The translations under genes and the position numbers were made by a program. From contig NC_134365.1 of assembly GCF_035582795.1 (NCBI RefSeq), positions 210,396,387 through 210,460,386 on the forward strand: a stretch of DNA of 64,000 bases, written 5' to 3'. Positions within the stretch are counted from its first letter, which is position 1. Each line of letters begins with the position of its first letter. Below the pieces are notes generated by a model. It did no database searches, was not told where the DNA came from, and worked only from the letters and a program-made list of their open reading frames with translations. This DNA comes from Mycteria americana. Its lineage: Eukaryota > Chordata > Aves > Ciconiiformes > Ciconiidae. Below, one piece after another: positions 48,901 to 60,900 of the stretch.

Positions 48901-51900
48901 AATTATGTGACTGTTTTGCAGGAAAAAAGAGTACAAGTCTCCCCGCCATTGACAAGAGGACCAAGTGCCTTTATACCAGAGAATGAAGTAAGTTTGCGGT
49001 TAGCTGGGCTGGGCGGGTGGTGGCTTTTAAAATGGAAATACTGAAGGACCGTTTTACAATCCTGCTTGCCCAGTGGTACTCAGATGAGCTTCTCTGCGAG
49101 CAAAAGCAATGGTTTCTCTGGAGCAGGCTCCAGTGGGTAAGAACCACCCTGCCCTTTCACACAAGTGGGGCCATTTGACATCTTTTTGGTCGTCAGCACT
49201 CCTGGATGCAGCCGTGAGTGCCGGCTCTGCTCTTCTCATGGGGGATGATCACTTACTACTCTTAATGCCAGGCCTAAGGGGAGGCATATCCAGTATTGCA
49301 ACGGTATGATTATACAGCTGTCAGAGCAGTGTCTGACCTTCAGTTTGAGAGAACCTGAAAATATGACTAACTCCTTAGACCGTAACTGTGGCTCTTGAGA
49401 GAATTTACAGTTGAAAGGTACAGTTTGACTTCAAACTCAAGATTTCTGCCCATGATTTAATGTTCAACTTAATCCTTGGTTTGCAGCTTGCTGCAGTAAG
49501 TAGAAACTTTGTTATGGTGGTGTTCTCCTGTGATCTCAATCTTCACAGAGCATTATTGCCTGGTACGGCCCTCAGACTATTACCCCCTACTGCTCTTCCA
49601 TGTGGGGGGCGATGAAGCTGCCACACGAAGTCCTAGGGCGATCAAAAGAGACTTCAGGGCCTTGGGACGGCTAGTAAGGGACTCTGGAGCACAGGTTATT
49701 TTCTCCTCTCTCCTTCCAGTTGTGGGCAGCGACACAAGAAGGAACAGAGACACCCAATCTCTTAACTCATGGCTCCGTGGCTGGTGTCATCGCCACGGAT
49801 TTGGTTTTTTTGACAACGGGATGGCCTACACAGCACCGGGTTTGCTGGCGTCTGATGGGATTCATCTTTCTCAAAGGGGAAAGAGAATCTTTGCTCAGGA
49901 ACTTGCGGGGCTCATCGACAGAGCTTTAAACTAGACCCGAAGGGGGAGGGGGGTAATATCAGGCTTGCCCGAGGGAAGCTGAGGGATGATGTGCCACGGT
50001 TAGAGGGAGCGGGTGCCAGCGAGGGCACTCAGCCTGTGTCTCCGAGATGTGTGGGGTACGCTGGGGCACAGCCGAAGTCGAACAGAGTTGAGCCAGGGGA
50101 TACTGAGGCAATGGGAGCCAAGAGGGAAACGCCAGTGAAACGCCTCAAAGCACGCAAGGGGTGTTCTTCTATGAAGGAGACATGGACGACAGCCCAGCTG
50201 AAGTGCCTCTACACCAATGCACACAGCATGGGCAACAAGCAGGAGGAGTTGGAAGCCATTGTACCTCAGGAAAACTATGATATGGTTGCCATCACGGAAA
50301 CATGGTGGGATGACTCACACAACTGGAGTGCGGCGATGGATGGCTATAAACTCTTCAGAAGGGATAGGTGAGGCAGGAGAGGTGGTGGGGTAGCTCTATA
50401 CGTTAGGGAGAGTCTGGGTAGTTTAGAGCTCGATGATGGTGATGATAGGGTGGAGTGTCTATGGGTAAGAATCAGGGGGAAGGCCAACAAGGCAGATATT
50501 GTGGTGGGAGTCTGTTACAGACCCCCCAACCAGGATGAGGAGACAGATGAACTATTCTATAAGCAGCTGGGAGAAGCCTCACGATCGCTAGCCCTTGTTC
50601 TTGTGGGGGACTTCAACCTGCCGGATGTCTGCTGGAAATACAATTCAGCAGAGAGGAAACAGTCTAGGAGGTTCCTAGAGCGTGTGGCAGATAACTTCCT
50701 GACACAGCTGGTGAGCAAGCCAACGAGGGAAGGTGCCCTGCTGGACCTCTTGTTCACCAACAGAGAAGGACTTGTGAGCCATGTGATGGTTGGAGGCCGT
50801 CTTGGGCAGAGTGATCACGAAATGATAGAGTTTTTGATATGTGGAGAAGCGTCGAGGGGGGTCAGCAAAACTGCCACTTTAGACTTCCGGAGGGTGGACT
50901 TCGGCCTGTTTAGGAGACTGGTCGACAGAGTCCCCTGGGAGGCAGCCCTAATGGGCAAAGGGGTCCAGGAAGGCTGGACATTCTTTAAGGAGGAAGCCCT
51001 AAAGGCACAAGAGGGGGCTGTCCCCAGGTGCCGAAAGACGAGCCGGCGGGGAAGAAGACCAGCCTGGCTGAATAGAGAGCTCTGGCTAGAACTCAGGAGA
51101 AAGAGGAGAGTCTATGACCTCTGGAAGAAGGGGCGGGCAGCTCAGGAGGACTACAGGGGTGTAGCAAGGCTGTGCAGGGAGAAAATTAGAAGGGCCAAAG
51201 CTGAGCTAGAGCTCAATCTGGCTGCTGCTGTAAAAGACAACAAAAAACACTTCTTCAAATACATTAGCAGCAAAAGGAGAGCTAAGGAGAATCTCCATCC
51301 CCTAGTAGACAGGGGAGGGAACACAGTGACCAAGGATGAGGAGAAGGCTGAGGTACTTAATGCCTTCTTTGCCTCAGTCTTTAATAGCAGGGCCAACTGT
51401 TCTCTGGGTACCCAGCCCCTGGAGTTGGAAGATAGGGACGGGGACCAGAATGGAGCTCCCATAATCCAGGGGGAAATGGTGAGTGACCTGCTGCACCACT
51501 TAGACACTCACAAGTCTATGGGGCCTGATGAGATCCACCCGAGAGTACTGAAGGAACTGGCAGATGTGCTCACCAAGCCCCTTTCCATCATTTACCAGCA
51601 GTCCTGGCTAACTGGGGAGGTCCCAGTTGACTGGAGATTAGCTAATGTGACGCCCATCTTCAAGAAGGGCCGGAAGGAGGACCTGGGGAACTACAGGCCT
51701 GTCAGCCTGACCTCGGTGCCGGGGAAGCTGATGGAGCAGACCATCCTGAGTGCTATCACACAGCATGTAGAGGATAACCAGGGGATCAGGCCCAGCCAGC
51801 ATGGGTTCAGGAAAGGCAGGTCCTGCTTGACCAACCTGATCTCCTTCTATGACAAGGTGACCTGCCTAGTGGATGAGGGAAAGGCTGTGGATGTTGTCTA

Positions 51901-54900
51901 TCTAGACTTCAGTAAAGCCTTTGACACGGTTTCCCACAGCATTCTCCTGGAGAAACTGGCTGCTCATGGCTTGGACGGGTGTACTCTTCGCTGGGTAAAG
52001 AACTGGCTGGACGGCCGGGCCCAAAGAGTGGTGGTGAATGGAGTTTACTCCAGTTGGCAGCCGGTCACAAGCGGTGTTCCCCAGGGCTCTGTGTTGGGGC
52101 CAGTTCTGTTTAATATCTTTATCAATGATCTGGACAAGGGGATCGAGTGCACCCTCAGTAAGTTTGCAGACGACACCAAGTTGTGTGGGAGTGTTGATCT
52201 GCTGGAGGGTAGGCAGGCTCTGCAGAGGGACCTGGACAGGCTGGATCGATGGGCCGAGGTCAATTGTATGAGGTTCAACAAGGCCAAGTGCAAGGTCCTG
52301 CACTTGGGCCACAGCAACCCCATGCAATGCTACAGGCTTGGGGAAGAGTGGCTGGAAAGCTGCCTGGCAGAGAAGGACCTGGGGGTGTTGGTTGACAGCC
52401 GGCTGAATATGAGCCAGCAGTGTGCCCAGGTGGCCAAGAAAGCCAATGGCATCCTGGCTTGTATCAGAAATAGTGTGGCCAGCAGGACTAGGGAAGTGAT
52501 CGTGCCCCTGTACTCGGCACTGGTGAGGCCGCACCTCGAATCCTGTGTTCAGTTTTGGGCCCCCCACTACAAGAGAGACATTGAGGTGCTGGAGTGTGTC
52601 CAGAGAAGGGCAACGAAGCTGGTGAAGGGTCTGGAGCAGAAGTCTTATGAGGAGCAGCTGAGGGAGCTGGGGTTGTTTAGTCTGGAGAAACGGAGGCTGA
52701 GGGGAGACCTTCTCGCTCTCTACAACTCCCTGAAAGGAGGCTGTAGAGAGGTGGGGGTCGGTCTCTTCTCCCAGGTAACAAGTGATAGGACAAGAGGAAA
52801 TGGCCTCAAGTTGCGCCAGGGGAGGTTTAGACTGGATATTAGGAAAAATTTCTTCCCTGAAAGGGTTATCAAGCATTGGAACAGGCTGCCCAGGGAAGTG
52901 GTTGAGTCGCCATCCCTGGAGGTATTTAAAGGAGGTTTGGATGAGGTGCTTAGGGACATGGTATAGTGGTGGTCTTGGTAGTGTTAGGTTTACGGTTGGA
53001 CTCGATGATCTTAAAGGTCTTTTCCAACCTATACGATTCTGTGATTCTGTGATTTATTGATCAATTAATTATTTGGGATCGCTGACTATAAAACCAGGAC
53101 CTTTGTTTTGTTTTAAGTAGTTGCTAAAGCCAGATAATTCACATGTTAGAAGGGCCAGAGAGACAGTTTGAAAGACAAGATAGCTGCTGTTCTCTGAGTC
53201 TCTCTCCATTTATACACCAGCAAGGTTTGAATCTAAAAACAACCGGAGTGTAAAGGCTGGCAACAAGAAAACATAATGAAATAAAAAGGAAGAGAGGTCA
53301 AAAAGAGTCTTTTAGACTTGAGAAGAGGGGAGCAGAATCAGTTCCAGCCAGCCAAACTTGTGAATAGGACTTCCCTTTCATATGAAATTGAGATGCCAAA
53401 CTTCTTAACGACTTAATTTTTCTCATAAAGTCAATCATTGTATAAAAAGTAGAAAAATAAATGGAGTTAAAATGATAACATGTTTTGAGAGCATTGTTAA
53501 TGAATTTGTTTCACAGCTGGTACAGTTGGTAAAGGCGCTAGCCAAGGGTGCAGGAGTAATCACTGAGTAGCTCTCAGAAAGGAGTAACCCCAGTGGTTAC
53601 CCAGTGTAAGCAGGGAACCTCCACCTGTATGGATAAAACAGCTATTCAGTATCATGAACAAATGTTAAATATTGTTTGTTAAGCAAACTACTACCTTTTT
53701 CCCCCATTCCTTAGCACGAAAGAATACTGTGGATAGGAAGGATGCAGTTAGAGATTGGTAACACACTGAATGTCTCACAAATCTTCATAATAACACTGCT
53801 CGTGTCAAAGCCTGCTTTATTGTCATAATGGAAGGAATACGGACAGAGCAATAACAACTTAATTGTTAAGGTTCCTGTTAAAGTGCCGTAAGGCTTTAAA
53901 AGCAGAATAAAAAAACATGTTTGTGAATCCATGGATGGTAATAAATCAGGAGGAAGTACATATACAGTATGAAGAGGATAGTAATATAGGTGAAGATAAA
54001 TCTCAGAAGCAATAATGCCACGTATTGCTATGCCTAACGTAGCAACATGCAGTCCTTCAGGATTATATTTCAATTTTGTCAGCAGAATTTCTTCTCCATA
54101 ACTTGTACTGTTACAAGGAAAACTCCTGACAAGCTGGAGAAGATTAGAAACCTTACCAGAGACACGAAAAGTATGATTTCCCCAAGAAACTACTAAATGA
54201 GACTAAGATCTCTTAAATACATGGGAGATACACTTGTTGAAGAATAAGGTGGACTCCTTGGAGTGGAGCGAGGTAATAATAATAATAATGTAAATAAGGT
54301 AAATAATAATAAATAATAAATAAGGTAAATAATAATACTGTAATAAGTAAGATAAAATGATCTCTAATGTGTGAATAAACTTCCAATGGTAAAAACATTC
54401 TTAAGGAAAACTGAGGAGGCATCATTTTGGGTACAAAACACAGAAAAGCTGTCATAGTAAAGAGCTACACATGTAAAAATGATGGAGCTGCCTAACTGCA
54501 TCGCTGCTTCTTCCCTTTCTTTCTGGGCCCTCAAATTAGAACAGGGAAGTACAGTGGTCAGAAGTGAAAATGTAGTATGTTGTTCGTGTTTCTTTGTATG
54601 AAACTTCTCTATAAGATTTGATGGAAAAATATTTGAGGCATGGTCCATTCATCAGCCCATCATAAAGAAGGAAAACACATTTTAAATAGAGTATTTCAGC
54701 AAAAGCATTGTGTCTTCTTGGTTTTAGGCACTTTCTATCTTCATGTGGAGTAAACGAGCTAAAATGTTTTCTCATTTCATGATGTTTGCAATAGTAAGCT
54801 GGCTGGTTTAATACTGTGCAGTTTCAGGATAAATACTGGGTATTCTAGCCTTGTGCTTGTAACTTCAGTGGTGAACGTGTTGAGAATGGCTGTTCTTGGT

Positions 54901-57900
54901 GATAAACACTGAGTAATAGCACTAACACTGTGTCAGGGCTTGCAATGCAAGAGCTACTTACTCTTTTGCTGTTTCATTTCATCTTGTGCCCAAGGTTTGG
55001 ATTGGTTGGAATAATTAAAGAACAGCTTTTGTTTAAAGAAAGCATTAAATTCCTATTCTAAATAATACTTGAATGTTATGGACAAATTAGCATTTGATCT
55101 CCTCTTCAATTATACAAGCACAGAAGGGGTAGATTGCCAGGCTGTTTCTATAATTTGGTTACATAACCCAGTTCCTCTCCATTAATTTTGAAATTGGTTT
55201 TAGGGCTGAATGCTCGGGTGGTGTGTGTCTGTACAGGCTGACTTCCATAGAGACTTTACTTTCCATCTAGCTCTTGCTTAATTCCAGCTCTCTGCACAGA
55301 TTTGACTTTAAGCATCTGCAAGTTTAGCTGTTTTGGAAAGATCTAAGAAAAATGGTTTTGGTTTTCATAGAAACATATTAAAATAACAGAGGTACAGTGT
55401 AAAGTGCTCTTCAGTTCTCAGTTTGCAAGTAACATCTGTATATGTATATTCACACGCATGCAAGCATGTATATTTACAAACATACATCCAGATCTCCAGC
55501 ATTGCCTTTAAGTTTGTACACAGGCAAACCTTTCATACCGCAATATGTTTCTCTCCAGGGCTAAAGCTAGAGAAAATCTCTTTCTCTGTTAAGTTTGTCT
55601 ATCTTATTTTTAAGGTTATGCAAGCAAATGGTTTGGATGAACGTACTAATCTTCTTGTGGAAGAATACTCTACATCTGGTCGCCTGGACAACATCACGCA
55701 GGTCATGAGTATCCATACTCAGTACCTGGAGTCTTTCCTCCGCAGCCAGTTCTATATGCTGCGCATGGATGGGCCCCTTCCTTTGCCCTATAGGCACTAC
55801 ATTGCTATAATGGTATGTACCAAAAGGCTATATATTTTCTCCTGTGACCTTGACTTGTGTATTATTTACAAAAGAAGAAAAAAGGAAGACTTTAGAAAGG
55901 AGAGACTAGTGTGATATTTTGACAGAGGGTGAATTTTTGTAGTTTATTTTCATCAAAATAACGCATGCCTAGCCAGAAGGTTTTCAATGAGAAGGGAGAC
56001 TTGGCAACATACGTATTTCTGTTTCCCACAGCGATACACTTCTGACATGGCCATGGGAGTGAGGTTTTACAGAGAGCAGTTAAAACTGTGTAGCCTTATT
56101 TCTGGGTATGTAACCATCAGCGTGCAGCAGTAGGAGGAGAGGCAGTCACAACAAATTCCAGGTGGACACTAGGAAAACAATTTTTACCATGAGGATGTTG
56201 AGACATTGCAACAGGGGCCAAGAGAGGTTGTGCGATCTCCAGGGATGGAGATCTTGTCTGGACAAGGCTCCAAACAACCTGATCTAAGTCAGCCCTACTG
56301 TGAGCAGGGGTTTGGACCAGATCTCTTCTAGAGATCTCTTCAACCTAAATTAGATTCTGCAATTCAGAGTAAAGTAATCAAACATATTTTTATTGGAGAA
56401 TCCTCCATACTGTATAGAAATGGATTGCAATATAAAACATGGTCCTTTAGAATGAAATTGTATTTTTGTTTTGTGTTAGTAACCGGTCTTCCACCTGCAG
56501 CAAAATCAGATTGCATGCTAATGTGCTGCCCTTTTCCCTCTGTGTTTAATTATTCCAGGCTGCGGCCAGACATCAGTGTTCCTACCTAATAAATATGCAC
56601 GTTGATGAGTTTTTGAAGACTGGCGGGATTGCAGAGTGGTTGAACGGTTTAGAATACATTCCCCAAAGACTGAAAAATCTGAATGAAATAAACAAACTCC
56701 TTGCACACCGGCCCTGGCTAATCACGAAAGAGCACATTCAGGTACCTGTTAAGTCATGCCCTGTAATAGCAGTAAATGTCCAGTAGTAAAAACTGCTAAG
56801 AACTACGCAAGTGTCTGGTTAGGCTTCATTACCTAGAGTTAAAAAATGCAGGGAAGTACTAGAGCATTGAATAAGCCAATAAATTCTTCTGTGTGACAAA
56901 GCCAACAAGATTTACTTTTTAGGAATAGCATTGGCTAAAATAACCCCAAAAGAAAAGAGGTAAAATATTAGATGTCTCTTTTTTTCATCCAGTGGGAGTT
57001 TGTGTGCAAGAGGAGTATGATGTTATTGGAAGAAAGGAATTGATCCCTTTTTAAAATACATAGTGTTTTATAGAAAAGCTGGGGGCCAAAAGAAATTTTA
57101 TATTTACACTTCTTTTATTCTCATTTCAGAAACTTGTCAAGACTGGGGAAAATAATTGGTCTCTTCCTGAACTGGTGCATGCTGTTGTCCTGTTGGCACA
57201 TTATCATGCCTTGGCAAGTTTTGTATTTGGTAGTGGCATTAATCCAGAGAGAGATCCGGATACGTCTAATGGAGTCAGACTTATAGCAGTCAACAACTTC
57301 TGTGTCTGTGATCTTGCCAATGACAACAACATAGAAAATGCATCCCTCACAAGTAGCAACTTTGGGGTTAGTGTCGCAAGAAGATCCTTCTGCTTGCCTC
57401 TGTTTTGCATTAGAAAACTTTCTTCCATTCTTTCCTGTTTAAATTTCAGGGTAGTTCGAAAGTTTTTGTCTACTTTACTGGAATGCTTGAGTCTGCTAAC
57501 TCTTAGGTTAGCTCTAGCAGTCTGCAGTGTAATCTGTTGAAAGCCACATTGTAACGGCGGATGGTAGTCAGAGCAATGTGGTTTTGATAGTTCATCTCAC
57601 AACCCATTGGGCAAGACTAAAGCTTTGCTTTCAGTGAAAGCTTAAAGTCCCAGTTTCTTCAGATGGTGTGCTGCTGACTGGAGCGTTGTGTCATCCACGT
57701 TCCTAACATGTGGAATGAAAAAAGAAATGGGAAAAAAAACAGAAGTCATAATAATAATTTTGATTTCAAGGCCTACAATCACAAAACAGGTCAATTCTGA
57801 AACACTTGCATGTAGATGGGAGGAAGTGTCTGAAATAAAATTACTTAGTTCTTCACGCTGGTGTTCCAGTCTTCAATCAACCAACAGAGAACTTTGATGA

Positions 57901-60900
57901 CTAGTTAATGAACTTAAATGTGGAAATTTTTTTCTGAAAGTGGCTCTATAATGCTTTGAAGACATGTCCTTGAATTAATGCTGATTGATGAATTAGCCTC
58001 ATCGCCTTTGATGGAAGATCGGGATTATGAGCAGAGTCACTAGATATATTTTTAAAAATTAGCAGTGCAATGTGAACATGTGATCAGCCAGTTCAATTGC
58101 TGTAGCTTGAATTTCTGGGCCGTAAGACATAGCTTAAATCACTGGGGTGTCTTATTCCCCATTTGTAGTGGGCAAAGGGCTGCTACTGACTCTGTGCTAC
58201 TTGTTAAGCAGTCAGTAGCATACTAGAAACCAATTATAGCTATGGGCAGAAAAACAGAATCAAAAGGAAAAGATGGAAAAGAAAAACCAAACAATTCATC
58301 TTATGAAAAATCTGAATGATAAGTACAGCTCACAGAACCCCAAACCTTGATGTATTTCTAGTAAAGAGGCCTCTTTTCCTCACAAAAGCAAGAAAAAGGG
58401 TCAACATAATGGTTATTTTGATCATGTGTAATGAAAAGAAAAAGAAAACACTGATTTGCTGTCTCGGGTTGTATACCTGCCTTGCAGTGTTGCACTGTAT
58501 CTCTTCAGAAACATATTTTGCATTACTAATAGACTGAAAAAAGTTACCTTAATATTATAAGTTGTTTTCTGATACATGTAGGGCACAGAGATGGCTTTTC
58601 CTCAGCCATCTACATGGTGGAATATATATTATAAGCAACTATGTTTTCTACATTCAAATGCCACCTCTTCTGCTGTTAATCCCACTGCAGCAGATTACTA
58701 CGACAGGTTAGAGTAACACTTCCCAGCTCCCTTCTTCTCACTGTCTGAAGGCTGTTTGTCTACACTGTATGTGACACAAAATGCATTCTGGCGTGAGTTT
58801 TTGTGTTTGCTGCTGCTGTTTTTGAGAACGTTTGTTGTCGAGCATGAAATCTGAAGATGACACACGTTGTCTATCTTCTAATTTTGCAGAATGTCATGGT
58901 GTTTTTGCAGATGGCAGATTCTTTAAGTGAGCTGGAGGCCTTAATGGAAAGGATGAAGAGGCTACAAGAAGATAAAGAGGATGAAGAAGCCTCTCAGGAA
59001 GAAATGGCAACTCGCTTTGAAAAGGAGAAGAAGGAGAGTCTGCTAGTAATTAATGGAGGTATTTGTGCTTTTCCAGTTCCCTTTTGTTTGTGCTTTGTAA
59101 GAACGAAACACTTGAGACCAGTTCAGTGCCGACAACTTTTTCTGTCCATTTCTTTATTCTGGCACTTGGTCCTAGTAGGAGTGTAGTAAGGGGGGTCCTG
59201 TCACTTGCTTCGTCAGCCTAAGATTTCTGGATTGGCAAGTAACACCATCCTTTTTGCTACTTGAAATTTAGCTTTTGTATATTAAATAAAAGCCTGTAGG
59301 CGTCTTTAAATTTAAAAAGTTGGGTGTAAATTTCTCTTTCTTTATATGCTCTATATCTTCAAATTCATTCATTCATGTAAATATTCAGTAATATTTCACA
59401 GGTTTAGGTTCTACAGTGCTTAGAACTTCAATGACACTCATAAGTAGCCTTCAGATATGACATTTAGTTCAGGAAATAGATTGGGATAAGACTCAACTTT
59501 TTTATCATTTACGGCCCACCTGGAAAGGACATTTCTACCTTACCGTTCTGAGTGATCACGGTAGTACTGCTGTGCTGTTGCACTGCCTGTGTTGTGATAG
59601 AGATTCTTAGCATTATTTTTATTCTTAAGTGATGTTCAAAATTCTGAGCTGAAAGCTTCTTTTCCAGTATTCTTCATATGCCCTGGAGGCCTTCATCTCA
59701 AACAAACCATACAATGAAATCTGTTTCCTATAGACAGGAAGGTGGAGTTTTTTCCCAAAGAAGGTGTTTGAAGAAAGAATACTATTAAGACAATCAGAAT
59801 CTCCAACCATTTCCTCACAGTAGAGGCTACTTGAAGATGGTAGCTTCTGTCTTTAAGAAGTGACCCATAAAATGCTTCACATTTTACTGACACTGTTCGT
59901 TGTGAATTTAGATCTCGGTAGCTTCAGACCAAACGTGTTTGAAGGTATCTAAGTTTTTGTGTACTGAGCCCAAAAGGGAGGAAGAATGTATTGTATATCA
60001 GCAGAGAAATGGTTTTGTGGCTCTCTAGGGACATGCAAAATCTGTGAAAGAAGATACATCCAGCAACGTCATGGCTGGATTTTAAGAAACGGACATTGTC
60101 CATTCCTGCTCTATTTTTCTTTGGTCAGACAGTATCAACAGTGCAGATAAACTGACACCCAGTGCAGTTTCCTTATCAAATCAGGACTTCCGTGAGTCTC
60201 TGCAACTTCAGGCGTATAAGGAAGAGGTGTTGTTTGGGACAGAAGGGGGTTTTTGATGCGGTTGCTGGTAGTTTTGTTGACTTTCCTCCCTCTTTGCCTT
60301 TTGCAGGTTTGAGTTGAGGACTCTGTATGTGTTGGGCCTTTACCCTTTCATGAAATTCAGTCCTTATCAGGGGAGAGGAGTGTATGTGTGCAGGTTTTTT
60401 GTTCTTTGGTGAGGATTTGCTGTAGCAGATGCTGTGCGAGCTTCTTCCTACACAGTTATGTTTTGATTGTTTAATGAGGCAAAGAGGAGATAAAGCACTT
60501 CTGTAATTCTTAGATTAACTGACTTTTCAAGGTGCTAACAGTGGACATATGGCAACTGTTCTGTCAATGCATGTGGAAGCAAGCCAGGATTTTAACATCA
60601 GGGTCAAATGCAGTCAGCTGTGCAGTTGTCAACTTCTGCAGAGGTAGTTACACAATCAAGCCACCTGTTTATTCGGGAGGGAAAGATTGATTCCTGATAG
60701 AGAACCTGTGCTTGCTTAGTGACACGTTTTGGAGCTCTTTGAAGATGCTTAGTTACTAGAGCTTCTGGCAGAATTTCAGCCTGATGTACTGTGGAGCTCT
60801 TTGCTTTCATATAATCTTCAACTGATATTTACAAGTGGAGTGTTGCATTGGTTTCTGGTTGCTCATACTCCAGGTTATAGAACAGAGCTGGTGTAATCCC

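Larger units (their letters stand above)
24975..48921 (+). other. SESN3: SESN3 intron 1 (23.9 kb)
   Basis: The donor is CAG/gtaccg and the acceptor ttttgcag. The first 450 bp are extremely G-rich and belong to the CpG island. The remainder is ordinary AT-richer intron DNA with T-rich and A-rich runs, two CR1/L3 relics and several short tandem or inverted repeats listed separately. No additional exon was recognised. Large first introns are usual for SESN genes and commonly hold enhancers, but none can be proved here. Confidence 0.85.
49555..53059 (+). mobile_element. CR1 LINE, 5'-truncated, sense to SESN3
   Basis: CR1 elements are the main non-LTR retrotransposons of birds and copy themselves by target-primed reverse transcription. 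The copy begins within the C-terminal esterase part of ORF1, at about codon [11 protein letters not shown] near 49563, so it is 5'-truncated. It has nearly all of ORF2, a short 3' UTR and the diagnostic 3' octamers ATTCTGTG at 53036-53043 and 53044-53051, followed by the variant ATTTATTG. Its 3' end carries no poly-A tail, as is normal for CR1. The few disruptions suggest a recent insertion relative to the other CR1 relics here. The exact 5' border and any target duplication were not resolved. Confidence 0.96.
48988..55614 (+). other. SESN3: SESN3 intron 2 (6.6 kb)
   Basis: More than half of this intron is the sense-oriented CR1 element at about 49555-53059. Outside it are unremarkable intron DNA and a TAA-rich microsatellite at 54271-54352. 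No further exon was recognised. Confidence 0.85.

Noticed and set aside
51902-52876. 324-codon minus-strand open frame
   Set aside because: Antisense shadow of the CR1 reverse transcriptase coding frame.
58857-58910. ATG at 58857 as start of a separate protein running into SESN3 exon 6
   Set aside because: The extra residues are intron 5 sequence with two acceptor sites; the exon is explained by splicing.
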